A DNA stretch of 32,487 nt from Planctomycetota bacterium (GTDB lineage: Bacteria > Planctomycetota > JACOTG01), in assembly GCA_016178505.1 (NCBI GenBank), contig JACOTG010000204.1, forward strand, positions 1 to 32,487, read 5' to 3'. Shown in pieces: positions 1-7,008 of the stretch (position 1 is its first letter; each line of letters opens with the position of its first letter). The notes under the pieces were generated by a model. That model made no database searches, had not been told where the DNA came from, and saw only the letters and a list, made by a program, of their open reading frames with translations. The position numbers were made by a program, and so were the translations under genes.

Positions 1-2
1 AC

Positions 3-965
3 CGCACCGCACTCGACGCGACGTGGCTCGCGCCGAAAGGCAACGCCGCGCGGCGCGAGGTGCCGGCGGGCGCCTTCTGGCGAGGGCTCGACGCGCTCGA
101 GCCGCCGATTCGCATGATGTGGGTGAACGGCGCGAACCCCGTCCACGCGCTCCCCGACTCCGATCGCGTCGTCGAAGCGATGCGGCGAATCCCGTTCGTG
201 GTCGTCGTCGATTTCCACTGGACCGACACGGCGAGGCTCGCGCATCTCGTCCTGCCGACGACGTCGTTCCTGGAAGAAGACGGCATCGTGACGAGCTACG
301 GCCACAACCTCATCGGCCGGCAGCGGCGCGTCATCGATCCTCTCGGCGAATCGAAGAGCGATCTCGCGATCTTCCAGGCGCTCGCCGAGCGGCTCGGATT
401 CGGCGACGAGCTGGCCGGCGACGAAGGCACGTGGGTCGATCGCTTTTCGCGCACGCTTCCGGAATCGACGCGCGCCGCGCTCGACGAGTCGGGATTCGGC
501 GACAACCCGGGGCTCTCCGCGGTGCCGTGGGCGGACGGCCGCTTCGCGACGAAGTCGGGACGATTCGAGTTTCCGAGGACGATCGATCTCCGCCCGTTCG
601 CTCGAACGGCGCCGTCCGCGGAGTTTCCTCTGCAGCTCATCTCGCCGAAGGGAAAGCGCCACCTCCTGTCGCAGACGATCCCGAGCCGCCCGCTCGCGCA
701 CTCGCCGATCGCGATCCATCCCGACGACGCTCGCCGCCTGGGCCTCGCCGCGGGCGCGCGCGTGCGCGTCGCATCGGCGCGCGCCGAGATCGAGGCGGTC
801 GTCGAGATCGACGAAGCATTGCGACCCGGAGTGGTCGTGATGAGCCTCAACGGCAGCGCGGATCCGCGAAACAACGTGAACCGCCTCACGCCCGCCGAGA
901 CCTCGCGCGACGGCATGATGCCCGCGTACTACGACTGTTTCGTTCGAGTGCAGCCTAACCGCTGA
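3..965 (+). CDS. Molybdopterin-dependent oxidoreductase, C-terminal part (5' end outside window)
   Basis: The reading frame is open from the first bases of the window to a TGA at 963-965, so the gene begins upstream; about 320 residues are visible. The visible N-terminal part carries the features of the molybdopterin oxidoreductase core (family of formate dehydrogenase, nitrate reductase and BisC-type enzymes): NPVHALPDSDRV, then LPTTSFLEEDGIVTSYGHN, the usual loop preceding the cofactor site. The last third, from about LQLISPKGKRHLLSQT to NVNRLTPAE, matches the molydopterin-dinucleotide-binding beta-barrel domain that closes these enzymes. The cofactor would be bis-MGD molybdenum or tungsten. 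The substrate cannot be told from this part, since the Fe-S and Mo-ligand residues lie upstream. A GTG at 60 is in frame but is an internal codon, not a start. Confidence 0.9.
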   Translation, partial: RTALDATWLAPKGNAARREVPAGAFWRGLDALEPPIRMMWVNGANPVHALPDSDRVVEAMRRIPFVVVVDFHWTDTARLAHLVLPTTSFLEEDGIVTSYGHNLIGRQRRVIDPLGESKSDLAIFQALAERLGFGDELAGDEGTWVDRFSRTLPESTRAALDESGFGDNPGLSAVPWADGRFATKSGRFEFPRTIDLRPFARTAPSAEFPLQLISPKGKRHLLSQTIPSRPLAHSPIAIHPDDARRLGLAAGARVRVASARAEIEAVVEIDEALRPGVVVMSLNGSADPRNNVNRLTPAETSRDGMMPAYYDCFVRVQPNR

Positions 966-978
966 ATTGCCTCGAGTT

Positions 979-993
979 CCGTTCGCCGAACGG
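979..993 (+). terminator. Small hairpin after the oxidoreductase gene
   Basis: CCGTTC-GCC-GAACGG forms a perfect 6-bp stem with a 3-nt loop, 14 nt past the stop codon. No T tract follows, so this may be a weak or Rho-assisted end, or chance. Confidence 0.25.
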
Positions 994-1024
994 CCGATGG
1001 GATCAACGGATCGCTCTATCCTCT

Positions 1025-1052
1025 TTGACGCGCGGCGTTCGCGTCCTATCAT
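1025..1052 (+). promoter_or_regulatory. Sigma-70-type promoter for the desaturase gene
   Basis: TTGACG (1025-1030, five of six consensus bases) and TATCAT (1047-1052, five of six) are separated by 16 bp. Transcription would start near 1059, about 68 nt before the ATG at 1127. This is the best canonical promoter seen in the window. Confidence 0.55.
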
Positions 1053-1126
1053 CTTCCGTTTTGCGTTTCCGCGGGCGGTCTCGGGAACGGACCCATGGCG
1101 CGAAGTCGTTCATCGGAGCCTCACCC

Positions 1127-2137
1127 ATGCCTCGAATCGAAGAACCCGCCGCTCGAAGCGGCAAGGAACTGCACGACGCGACGCGGCCATTCGCCGAAGA
1201 GAGCGTCGGCAAGAGCTGGTGGCACCTCGTCACGACATATGCCCTGGTCGCCGGTGCGCTCGCGGGCGCCGCGCTGATTCCGTGGTGGCCGGTCCGGTTG
1301 GCGTTTTCCGTGCTCGGCGCGCTGTCGATGGTCCGAGCGTTCATCCTCTTTCACGATTTCATGCACGGCGCGATCTTCCGCGGGTCTCGATTGGCGAAGG
1401 CGCTGCTCGCGAGCTATGGCGCGCTCGCGCTCGTGCCGACGCGATCGTGGCGTCAAAGCCACAACTTCCATCATGGCAACGTCGGCAAGATCATCGGCTC
1501 GAACATCGGATCGTTTCCCATCATGACGATCGAGATGTGGCGCGCGGCGTCCTGGATGCAGCGGCTCGCGTATCGCATCAGCCGAAGCCCGCTCACGATC
1601 TTGTTCGGGTACTTCGCCGTGTTCGTCTTCAGCGTCACGCTGCTTCCGCTCGTGAGGCATCCGAGGAAGCACTGGGACTCGGCGTTGTCGCTCGCCGCGC
1701 ACGGCGGGCTCATCGCAGGGCTTTGGGTGTTCGCGGGCTTTCCCGTGCTCTTCTTCGCGCTCCTCCTGCCGATGACGATCGCGACCGCGGTCGGCGGATA
1801 CCTCTTCTACGCCCAGCACAATTATGAGGGGACGCACGTCCTGCCGCTCGACGAGTGGACGTACTACCGAGCCTCGCTCGAGTCGGCGAGCTTCATGAAG
1901 CTCGGCCCGATCATGAACTTCTTCACCGGGAACATCGGGTATCACCACGTCCATCACCTGAACCCGCACATCCCCTTCTATCGCTTGCCGGAAACGATGG
2001 CCGCGATTCCGGAGCTGCAGAATCCGACGGCCACGTCGTTTCGCCTTCGCGACGTCGTCGAGAACTTTCGCTTGAGCCTCTGGGATCCCGCGCGAAACCG
2101 GATGGTGACGTTTCGAGACGCCGCGTTCGCCGCGTGA
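1127..2137 (+). CDS. Membrane fatty-acid desaturase
   Basis: This 336-residue integral membrane protein belongs to the di-iron fatty-acid desaturase/hydroxylase superfamily. All three histidine boxes are present: HDFMH (76-80), HNFHH (112-116) and HHVHH (273-277), with AQHNYE (229-234) as the extra conserved histidine site. Hydrophobic segments lie around 35-75, 155-178 and 190-228, as in enzymes whose boxes face the cytoplasm. The likely role is introducing a double bond (or hydroxyl) into membrane acyl chains, using oxygen and an electron donor not seen nearby. The ATG at 1127 is chosen over an upstream TTG because GGAG precedes it at a suitable distance and because the longer version would begin inside the predicted promoter. 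It stands alone, convergent with the alkylation-repair gene. Regiospecificity cannot be read from the sequence. Confidence 0.9.
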   Translation: MPRIEEPAARSGKELHDATRPFAEESVGKSWWHLVTTYALVAGALAGAALIPWWPVRLAFSVLGALSMVRAFILFHDFMHGAIFRGSRLAKALLASYGALALVPTRSWRQSHNFHHGNVGKIIGSNIGSFPIMTIEMWRAASWMQRLAYRISRSPLTILFGYFAVFVFSVTLLPLVRHPRKHWDSALSLAAHGGLIAGLWVFAGFPVLFFALLLPMTIATAVGGYLFYAQHNYEGTHVLPLDEWTYYRASLESASFMKLGPIMNFFTGNIGYHHVHHLNPHIPFYRLPETMAAIPELQNPTATSFRLRDVVENFRLSLWDPARNRMVTFRDAAFAA

Positions 2138-2152
2138 CGCGCCCGTCGAGCG

Positions 2153-2905
2153 TCAGCGGCACAGCGCCGCGCGGTGCGCCGGCGTGAGCTTCTCCAATGC
2201 TTCGCGCAGCAGGCTCGCCGCCGCGCGCTTCTTGGGCTTCATGAGGAACGCGAAGGCCGCGGCCTCGTCGCGCTCGCTCGCTTCGCGAATTGCCCACGCC
2301 ACGGCCTTCCGCACCATCGGCTCGGCGTCGTCCATCAGCCGAGCGCAGACGCGCATCGTCGCTTCGGGAAGCGATCGTCCTTTTTGATTGAGCGCTGCGG
2401 TTGCGGCGACGGCAAATCGGCGGTGCCAGGAGTTCGGCGACTTCGTCACCTCGAGAAGATCGTCGACGCGCTCGGGATGCGCAGCGACGAGCGGAGCGAC
2501 CAGGTTCATCGCGAGCTGATCGCACGTCTCCCAGTTGTCGATCGCCTTCACCCACTTCCCGATCCGCGGCCATTCGACTGTAGGAATCGCCTTTCGAAAA
2601 CGCGACGCGAGGAACACGGCGAACAAGATCTCGTCGCGGCAGCCGCCGGCGCAGAAGGCGTCGAGCAACGAGCACGTCGCCGCGAAGTCGAGCTGCGGTT
2701 GCGCGGCTGCGAGCGCTTTCACCTGAGCACGGATCGCCGGAACTCGCACTCCGCACGTTCGAATGCCCGGCACCAATCGCCGGATCTGCTCGAGGTATTT
2801 CTCATCGGCCGCGGCGCTCAGGCCATCGCGCACTTCCTCGGCGACGCGGCGAAGCTCGACGCCGCTCGTCCGCGTTGGGCCCGAACCGGAGCGCCTCGCC
2901 GTCAT
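2153..2905 (-). CDS. AlkD-like DNA alkylation repair protein (HEAT-like repeats)
   Basis: The 250-residue protein resembles the DNA_alkylation family (AlkD-type glycosylases built of HEAT-like helical repeats, which excise cationic alkylated bases without base flipping). Visible family traits are the alpha-helical repeat pattern throughout, the segment WVKAIDNWETCDQLA with NW..xD (124-129, Asp129 at the position of the family's catalytic aspartate), and the following conserved SWHRRFAV helix. The start is taken as ATG at 2905, which shares its A with the stop of the preceding zinc-ribbon gene (TGATG). A TTG 12 nt earlier is also in frame. That overlap implies translational coupling. Activity as a glycosylase is inferred from family; some members bind DNA without known catalysis. 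Confidence 0.82.
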   Translation of the reverse strand: MTARRSGSGPTRTSGVELRRVAEEVRDGLSAAADEKYLEQIRRLVPGIRTCGVRVPAIRAQVKALAAAQPQLDFAATCSLLDAFCAGGCRDEILFAVFLASRFRKAIPTVEWPRIGKWVKAIDNWETCDQLAMNLVAPLVAAHPERVDDLLEVTKSPNSWHRRFAVAATAALNQKGRSLPEATMRVCARLMDDAEPMVRKAVAWAIREASERDEAAAFAFLMKPKKRAAASLLREALEKLTPAHRAALCR

Positions 2906-3060
2906 CACTTCTTCCAAGCGGGGACCTCGTCATAGCTCTTCAGTTCGCCGCTCGGCTTCGCGCAATGAAGGCAATATGGCTTCGTTGGATCCTTCGCGGC
3001 GTGCTCGTCGGCCGAACGCATCGGCATGCCACAGCTGATGCAACTGTCGTTCGTGTTCAT
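2905..3060 (-). CDS. 51-residue zinc-ribbon protein
   Basis: This small gene encodes 51 residues starting MNTNDSCISCGMPM and ending in PAWKK. Two CxxC pairs, Cys7/Cys10 and Cys30/Cys33, are separated by 19 residues, the spacing of a single zinc ribbon; the pattern resembles the 'putative zinc ribbon' families. A good ribosome-binding site, GGGAG, lies about 8 nt before the ATG. Its stop codon overlaps the start of the AlkD-like gene (TGATG), so the two are almost certainly made together. The function is unknown; a small DNA- or protein-binding partner of the repair protein is an inference from the coupling only. Confidence 0.8.
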   Translation of the reverse strand: MNTNDSCISCGMPMRSADEHAAKDPTKPYCLHCAKPSGELKSYDEVPAWKK

Positions 3061-3072
3061 CGGCGTGTCTCC
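3046..3072. repeat. Duplicated translation-start segment, copy 1 (functional)
   Basis: This 27-bp segment holds the ribosome-binding site and first five codons of the zinc-ribbon gene on the minus strand. It matches 3095-3121 at 25 of 27 bases, offset by 49 bp. Confidence 0.8.
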
Positions 3073-3076
3073 CTGA

Positions 3077-3109
3077 TCAATGGGTGATGCGATGGTCGTT
3101 CGTGTTCAT
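3077..3109 (-). CDS. 10-codon mini-ORF ahead of the zinc-ribbon gene
   Basis: An ATG with its own GGAG site opens a frame reading MNTNDHRITH and then stops. Its first five residues are identical to those of the zinc-ribbon protein because the start segment is duplicated. It ends 16 nt before the real ATG and just ahead of the real ribosome-binding site. Two readings are possible: a leader peptide that modulates translation of the next genes, or the dead stub of a tandem copy that was deleted. Confidence 0.4.
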   Translation of the reverse strand: MNTNDHRITH

Positions 3110-3121
3110 CGGCTCGTCTCC
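3095..3121. repeat. Duplicated translation-start segment, copy 2
   Basis: This is the second copy of the 27-bp ribosome-binding-site/start segment, upstream of copy 1 in the direction of transcription. It lies directly after the stop of the TetR tail and gives rise to the 10-codon mini-ORF. Confidence 0.8.
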
Positions 3122-3762
3122 GCGCTCACTTCTCGACAAGACGGAGAAAGTGCTTCACGAGAGTCGGGCCGAGCTTTTCGAGAACCGACGCTTGCGGCGC
3201 GAAGAGGTCGCGGTTCACGACGTAGTGGTGCACGAGCCCGAGCCACGTGTTGAACAAGAGGGGCATCCTCGTGGCGCTGGACGATTAAGAACTGATCGTT
3301 GGGCGCTGCGGCGGCCGCCCGGATGGTCGTGAGGGCGGCCGAGGCAAGAATCTGCGTTTTCTTGACGACGACCTTGGGAGGGCCGTCGGGAATGGCGGTG
3401 AGAACCACCTTCCACTTTTCGATGATCGTCTTCCCATCGACGTTCACTCCGATCACATAAAGCGAGTCCCAGTCCCCTGCGTAGAGCGGAGCAACGGCCG
3501 TCATGTAGTACGCGACAGTTTCGATCTGCTCGAACGGCTCTTTCCACTTATCTGTTGAGGCAGGGCGCCACTGAATGACGAAGCGAACCTCTTTGGATTG
3601 CGGCATCCACTGGTACGCGACGCTGTACGTCGGGAAGTGATTAAGGAAGTTGATAGATCCGAAGCCATTGCGAATGAGTTCGCGCGGCGGAACGTACTGA
3701 GCAGCCGCTACGGATCCAAACAGGAAGAGCGACAAGAACCATGTCGCAGTTCGGCTAGTCAT
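3106..3762 (-). CDS. Secreted protein of unknown function with an abnormal C-terminal tail
   Basis: The 218-residue frame starts with a clear signal peptide (MTSRTATWFLSLFLFGSV, then AAAQ as cleavage site) and a strong ribosome-binding site, CGGAGG, 6-7 nt before the ATG. Residues about 22-160 look like a normal exported soluble domain (for example NHFPTYSVAYQWMPQ and DWDSLYVIGVNVDGK), which I do not recognise. From about residue 165 the composition changes to arginine- and proline-rich sequence typical of a wrong frame. The same DNA in another frame encodes the end of a TetR regulator. The gene therefore seems to have lost its own end by rearrangement and now reads through foreign sequence. 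Its bases are less GC-rich than the neighbours, which suggests acquisition. The stop overlaps the mini-ORF start (ATGA). Confidence 0.6.
   Translation of the reverse strand: MTSRTATWFLSLFLFGSVAAAQYVPPRELIRNGFGSINFLNHFPTYSVAYQWMPQSKEVRFVIQWRPASTDKWKEPFEQIETVAYYMTAVAPLYAGDWDSLYVIGVNVDGKTIIEKWKVVLTAIPDGPPKVVVKKTQILASAALTTIRAAAAAPNDQFLIVQRHEDAPLVQHVARARAPLRREPRPLRAASVGSRKARPDSREALSPSCREVSAETSR
3126..3284 (-). pseudogene. Remnant: C-terminal tail of a TetR-family regulator
   Basis: In the frame offset from the secreted-protein gene, an open stretch directly after a TAA (3285-3287) encodes a peptide including MPLLFNTWLGLVHHYVVNRD and LEKLGPTLVKHFLRLVEK before TGA at 3126-3128. That is the typical closing helix pair of TetR-type repressors (ligand/dimerisation domain). 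No helix-turn-helix N-terminus is found upstream in any frame, so the gene is truncated. Its stop lies just before the duplicated start segment. This suggests an ancestral order tetR, zinc ribbon, alkD, with the front of tetR replaced by the secreted-protein gene. An ATG at 3266 with AGG before it could still express a 46-residue fragment. Confidence 0.65.
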
Positions 3763-3996
3763 GAGTTCCTCCGTGGATCACTGGGTGAGGCGGCAGTTGC
3801 AGTGCGTGGGGGCCAGATGGCCATCCTGCCCTGTTCCGGGGCATCACCGCCTGAGGCAAAGGTTACGCGTGGATGGCAGATGATGGCAAGTCATGTCATT
3901 CGGCATGCGGCGGTTCAACGACCGATCGCTCCGAGCCGGCACGCGCATCTGCGTGGATCACGGATTCGATGCGCGAACGATCGGGTTGTGAGTGGG
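3763..3996. other. Gap between mutY and the secreted-protein gene
   Basis: No coding sequence is convincing in these 234 bp on either strand. It holds a 12-bp inverted repeat (GGCCA-GA-TGGCC, 3811-3822) and the hairpin at 3942-3975. The promoter for the secreted-protein gene is expected here, but no clear -35/-10 pair was found. Confidence 0.5.
3942..3975 (-). terminator. Hairpin downstream of mutY
   Basis: CGCGCATC (3942-3949) and GATGCGCG (3968-3975) form a perfect 8-bp stem with an 18-nt loop, about 22 nt past the mutY stop on the minus strand. There is no T run, so factor-independent termination is doubtful. Confidence 0.35.
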
Positions 3997-5100
3997 CTAA
4001 CGTCCGTCCCGCGACGACAGCGCGCGGAAGATCTTTCTTGCGGACGCGGCCAGCGGCAGGGATTCCCATGTCGCGGGGTCGACGAAGCGGGCGCCCTTCT
4101 GGCGCGGCAATGGCGATGCCGCAACCGCGTCGAAGACATGAACGGTGATGCGTCGCTCGAGAATCGAGTGGCGCACCTGCACGCGCTCCTGCGAGATCAA
4201 GAAGGCGACGCCGAATCGTTCGACCATCACGTGCGCGAGAGCCCTGCGTGCATCGCCCGCGGGCACCAGCTCGGCAATGCCCGGAAACTCCCAGAGCCCG
4301 CGCAGGAGCTTCTCGCCGTCGCGCTTCACGAGGAGCACCCGCCCCTTCGAATCACGCACGACAGCAACGGCCGCGGTGACCGTGCGCGACGCCTTCCGCT
4401 TCATCTTCTCCGGGAACTGTTCCTCGACGCCTCGAACGTGCGCTTCGCACGCGAGCGCGAGCGGGCACACCAAGCATGACGGCGAGCGCGGCGTACAGAC
4501 GAGCGCGCCCAGCTCCATCACGCCTTGATTGAAGTCGGAGGCGGCGTCCTCGGGCACGAGCTCCTGCGCGATCTGCCACAACCGATCCTTCGCGGGCACC
4601 CGCCGCGGATCCCCTGGAACCGCGAACAATCGCGACAGCACGCGCGCGACGTTGCCGTCCACCACCGCGTGAGGCTTTCCGAATGCGATCGACATCACCG
4701 CGCCCGCCGTGTAGGGACCGACGCCCGGCAGCGCGAGGAACGATTCGTAGTCGTCGGGCACGCGGCCCGAGAATCGATCGCGAACCTCGCGCGCGGCGGC
4801 CCGGAGATTTCGCACGCGCGAGTAGTAGCCGAGCCCGGACCACGCGGCGAGGAGGTCGTCGTCGGGCGCCTCGGCGAGCGCGCTCACGTTCGGGAATCGC
4901 TCGACGAAGCGCTGGTAGTACGGCACGACCGTCGAGACCTGCGTCTGCTGCAGCATGGTCTCGCTGACCCAGACGAAGTAGGGATCGGTCGTGCGACGCC
5001 ACGGGAGGTCGCGACGGCTGCGGCGATACCAGTCGAGGAGTCGCGAGCGAATCTCGGCGACGCGCTCGGGGGAAAGCTCAGGCGTACTGGTTGATCGCAT
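3997..5100 (-). CDS. mutY: A/G-specific adenine DNA glycosylase MutY
   Basis: This 367-residue base-excision repair enzyme removes adenine mispaired with 8-oxoguanine. The HhH-GPD core is complete: catalytic Glu47 in SETMLQQTQ, hairpin motif LPGVGPYTAGA (124-134) and catalytic Asp148 in VVDGNVARVL. The [4Fe-4S] cluster ligands follow at Cys202, Cys209, Cys212 and Cys218 (C-x6-C-x2-C-x5-C). From about residue 240 there is a NUDIX-like C-terminal domain (TAAVAVVRDSKGRVLLVKR ... LWEFPG), used to recognise 8-oxoguanine. The length is usual for the family. The ATG at 5100 is the only good start before the conserved region. It lies 23 nt inside the end of the LOG-family gene and has no clear ribosome-binding site, so it probably depends on translation of that gene. 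Confidence 0.95.
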   Translation of the reverse strand: MRSTSTPELSPERVAEIRSRLLDWYRRSRRDLPWRRTTDPYFVWVSETMLQQTQVSTVVPYYQRFVERFPNVSALAEAPDDDLLAAWSGLGYYSRVRNLRAAAREVRDRFSGRVPDDYESFLALPGVGPYTAGAVMSIAFGKPHAVVDGNVARVLSRLFAVPGDPRRVPAKDRLWQIAQELVPEDAASDFNQGVMELGALVCTPRSPSCLVCPLALACEAHVRGVEEQFPEKMKRKASRTVTAAVAVVRDSKGRVLLVKRDGEKLLRGLWEFPGIAELVPAGDARRALAHVMVERFGVAFLISQERVQVRHSILERRITVHVFDAVAASPLPRQKGARFVDPATWESLPLAASARKIFRALSSRDGR

Positions 5101-6151
5101 CGATGAGCCGGCGCAGTCGACCGAAATTGCGCCGGTTGAACTTGAGCACGATTCGCGGCAGGTGCGCCAGCTCGGGCTCGTTCGCCTCTTCGGCAAGCGC
5201 CGTCAGAGACGACGTGATCTCGCCGTCGACAAGGAGGCTCTTGAAGTCGGCGTTGAGCCGTTGAATGAGCGCCGGCGTCGGCGGCCGCTTCACGCGAATG
5301 ACGAGCGTTCCGTCGACGTATCGCAGCGAGTGGTAGTTCTTGTAGAAGTCGACGATCTCCCGTATCGCCTCGTCGACGCTCGTCGTGATCTTGAAGAGGC
5401 TCAGGTCTTCCTCCGAAATGAGACCGCGCCCGAGGAGGTGTGTGCGAAGGTAATCGAACCACGATTTCCAGTAGGTCCCGCCCGGCGAATCGACGAACAC
5501 GATCGGCAGCGGACTGCTCTTGCCGGTCTGCACGAGCGTGAGAACCTCGAAGCCTTCGTCGAGCGTGCCGAACCCGCCCGGAAACAGCGCGACGGCGGCC
5601 GTCTCCTTCACGAAGATCAGCTTTCGAACAAAGAAGTACTTGAAGTTGACGAGCTTCGGATCGTCGGCGATCACATCGTTCGCACGCTGCTCGAACGGCA
5701 GTCGAATGTTCACGCCGAACGACTTCTCGCGCCCCGCGCCGCGATGCCCCGCCTTCATGATCCCGTCGCCGGCGCCGGTGATCACCATGTATCCCTCGTG
5801 CGTGATGCGGTCGGCGAACTCGCGGGCTTGCGCGTACTCGGGCGCGTCCTCGGGCGTGCGAGCCGAGCCGAAGATCGTCACCTTTGGAAACTCTCGGTAC
5901 TTCGAGAAGACCTTGAACGCGTAGCGCATCTCCTTCAGCGACGAGTTGATGACCTTGAGGTCGCCGCGCGTCGCCTTGTCGTCGATGAGCTTCACCGCGG
6001 TCGTGAGGATCTGCTGGAGCATGTCGCCGTCCTGCGAGGAGCCGCGCGACTTGATGATCTGCTCGATGAGTCCGTCGGTGACGCGGTCGCCGGTCGTGTA
6101 GCTGAACGGCGCCTTTTCTCTCTGCGAGTCTTCGGTCTCGGGTGTTTTCAT
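5078..6151 (-). CDS. LOG-family protein (TIGR00730, nucleotide 5'-monophosphate phosphoribohydrolase-like)
   Basis: The 357-residue protein has the Rossmann-like LOG/'lysine decarboxylase' fold: FGSARTP (94-100), GAGDGIMKAG (126-135) and the signature PGGFGTLDE (191-199), which binds the nucleotide phosphate. Family members release the base from nucleoside 5'-monophosphates (cytokinin-activating LOG in plants, PpnN in E. coli). They do not decarboxylate lysine despite the old name. It is longer than simple LOG proteins: about 90 N-terminal and 90 C-terminal residues are added, recalling the longer PpnN-type layout. It is first in a two-gene unit with mutY. Coupling a nucleotide hydrolase with a base-repair enzyme might be pool sanitation, but that is inference. 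Confidence 0.87.
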   Translation of the reverse strand: MKTPETEDSQREKAPFSYTTGDRVTDGLIEQIIKSRGSSQDGDMLQQILTTAVKLIDDKATRGDLKVINSSLKEMRYAFKVFSKYREFPKVTIFGSARTPEDAPEYAQAREFADRITHEGYMVITGAGDGIMKAGHRGAGREKSFGVNIRLPFEQRANDVIADDPKLVNFKYFFVRKLIFVKETAAVALFPGGFGTLDEGFEVLTLVQTGKSSPLPIVFVDSPGGTYWKSWFDYLRTHLLGRGLISEEDLSLFKITTSVDEAIREIVDFYKNYHSLRYVDGTLVIRVKRPPTPALIQRLNADFKSLLVDGEITSSLTALAEEANEPELAHLPRIVLKFNRRNFGRLRRLIDAINQYA

Positions 6152-6212
6152 TTTTATGAACGGCGGTGGCGCGTTGGCGTCCTGCTCCTCTTCGATTTCG
6201 TCTCAGGCGTCC

Positions 6213-6222
6213 GAGTATACTC
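6213..6222. promoter_or_regulatory. Palindromic -10 candidate shared by divergent genes
   Basis: GAGTATACTC is a perfect 10-bp palindrome in the 101-bp gap between the LOG-family gene (minus) and the hydrolase gene (plus). It places TATACT on both strands, about 30 nt before the plus-strand start and 60 nt before the minus-strand start. No convincing -35 is seen on either side. Confidence 0.35.
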
Positions 6223-6252
6223 CGGCGCCCCAATTGGCCCCGGGAGGGCGGC

Positions 6253-7008
6253 ATGATGCCGGAATCTATCGGCCACGTCACGGGTCGAGCTTGGGTCCGA
6301 ATCGAGACGGCCTTCGAGTTGGCGATGCCTCCCGGGCGCCGGCGGGTGCCCATGCTCGTCGTTTTTCACGGCCAAGGCATGACGGCCGCGTCCTTTCGTC
6401 GCATCTGTCGCGGCATCGAGAGCCCGCGCTACGCGGTGCTCTTCGTGCAGGGCCTCTACCCGTTCGAAATCCGCGGGAAAGGCGGGCCGCACGTCGGTTG
6501 GTCCTGGTACCTCTACACGGCGCGCAACGAGGATTTTCTTCGGGACGCAGGCCGAGTCATGCGGCACGTCGAACGACTCATCGAGCGAATCGCGCGCGAG
6601 CATCGGAGAATCGACGCGACTCGATGCGCGCTCTTCGGCTACTCACAGGGGGGATATCTCGCCGGCTACATCGGAGTGCGGCAAGCCTCGCGCTGGAGAG
6701 GTCTCGCGGTCGCGGCCGCTCGCGTGAAGGACGAGGTGCTTTCGCGAGAACTGCGGCGCGGCGACGCACGCGAATTGCCGGTGCTCCTACTCCACGGGCG
6801 CGCAGACGAGTCCGTGCCGTTCTCGTTCTCGGAGCGAAGCCGCGATGCGCTTCGCGCGGCCGGCGTCGCGGTCGAGCACGTCGCGCATCCCGGCGGGCAC
6901 CGGCTGACTCGCGCGCTCGTTCGCCGCGTCCGCCGTTTCGCCGAGCGCGTGCTCGCCTCTCGCCCAACGACCGGACCCGCGCGGATGCGGGCAGCGAGGC
7001 CGCGCTGA
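6253..7008 (+). CDS. Alpha/beta hydrolase, phospholipase/carboxylesterase type
   Basis: This 251-residue protein has the alpha/beta hydrolase fold. The nucleophile elbow GYSQGG puts the catalytic Ser at 131; Asp185 in HGRADESVPF and His216 in PGGHRLTR complete the triad. The oxyanion region is VVFHGQGM (37-43). The layout is closest to the phospholipase/carboxylesterase (esterase YpfH-like) group. No signal peptide is seen, so it should be cytoplasmic. The ATG at 6253 is chosen because GGGAGGG precedes it; the in-frame upstream extension is arginine-rich and lies over the promoter region. The arginine-rich C-terminus is ordinary for this genome. The substrate is unknown. Confidence 0.82.
   Translation: MMPESIGHVTGRAWVRIETAFELAMPPGRRRVPMLVVFHGQGMTAASFRRICRGIESPRYAVLFVQGLYPFEIRGKGGPHVGWSWYLYTARNEDFLRDAGRVMRHVERLIERIAREHRRIDATRCALFGYSQGGYLAGYIGVRQASRWRGLAVAAARVKDEVLSRELRRGDARELPVLLLHGRADESVPFSFSERSRDALRAAGVAVEHVAHPGGHRLTRALVRRVRRFAERVLASRPTTGPARMRAARPR

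Noticed and set aside
3763..3996. N-terminal helix-turn-helix of the broken TetR gene
   Set aside because: All three minus-strand frames were read; none shows a TetR DNA-binding domain, so the front of the gene is missing from this window.
4884..6353. 489-codon minus-strand frame over the LOG-family gene
   Set aside because: The LOG-family frame carries the PGGFGTLDE signature; this one is an arginine-rich shadow, although its end reads into part of the mutY frame.
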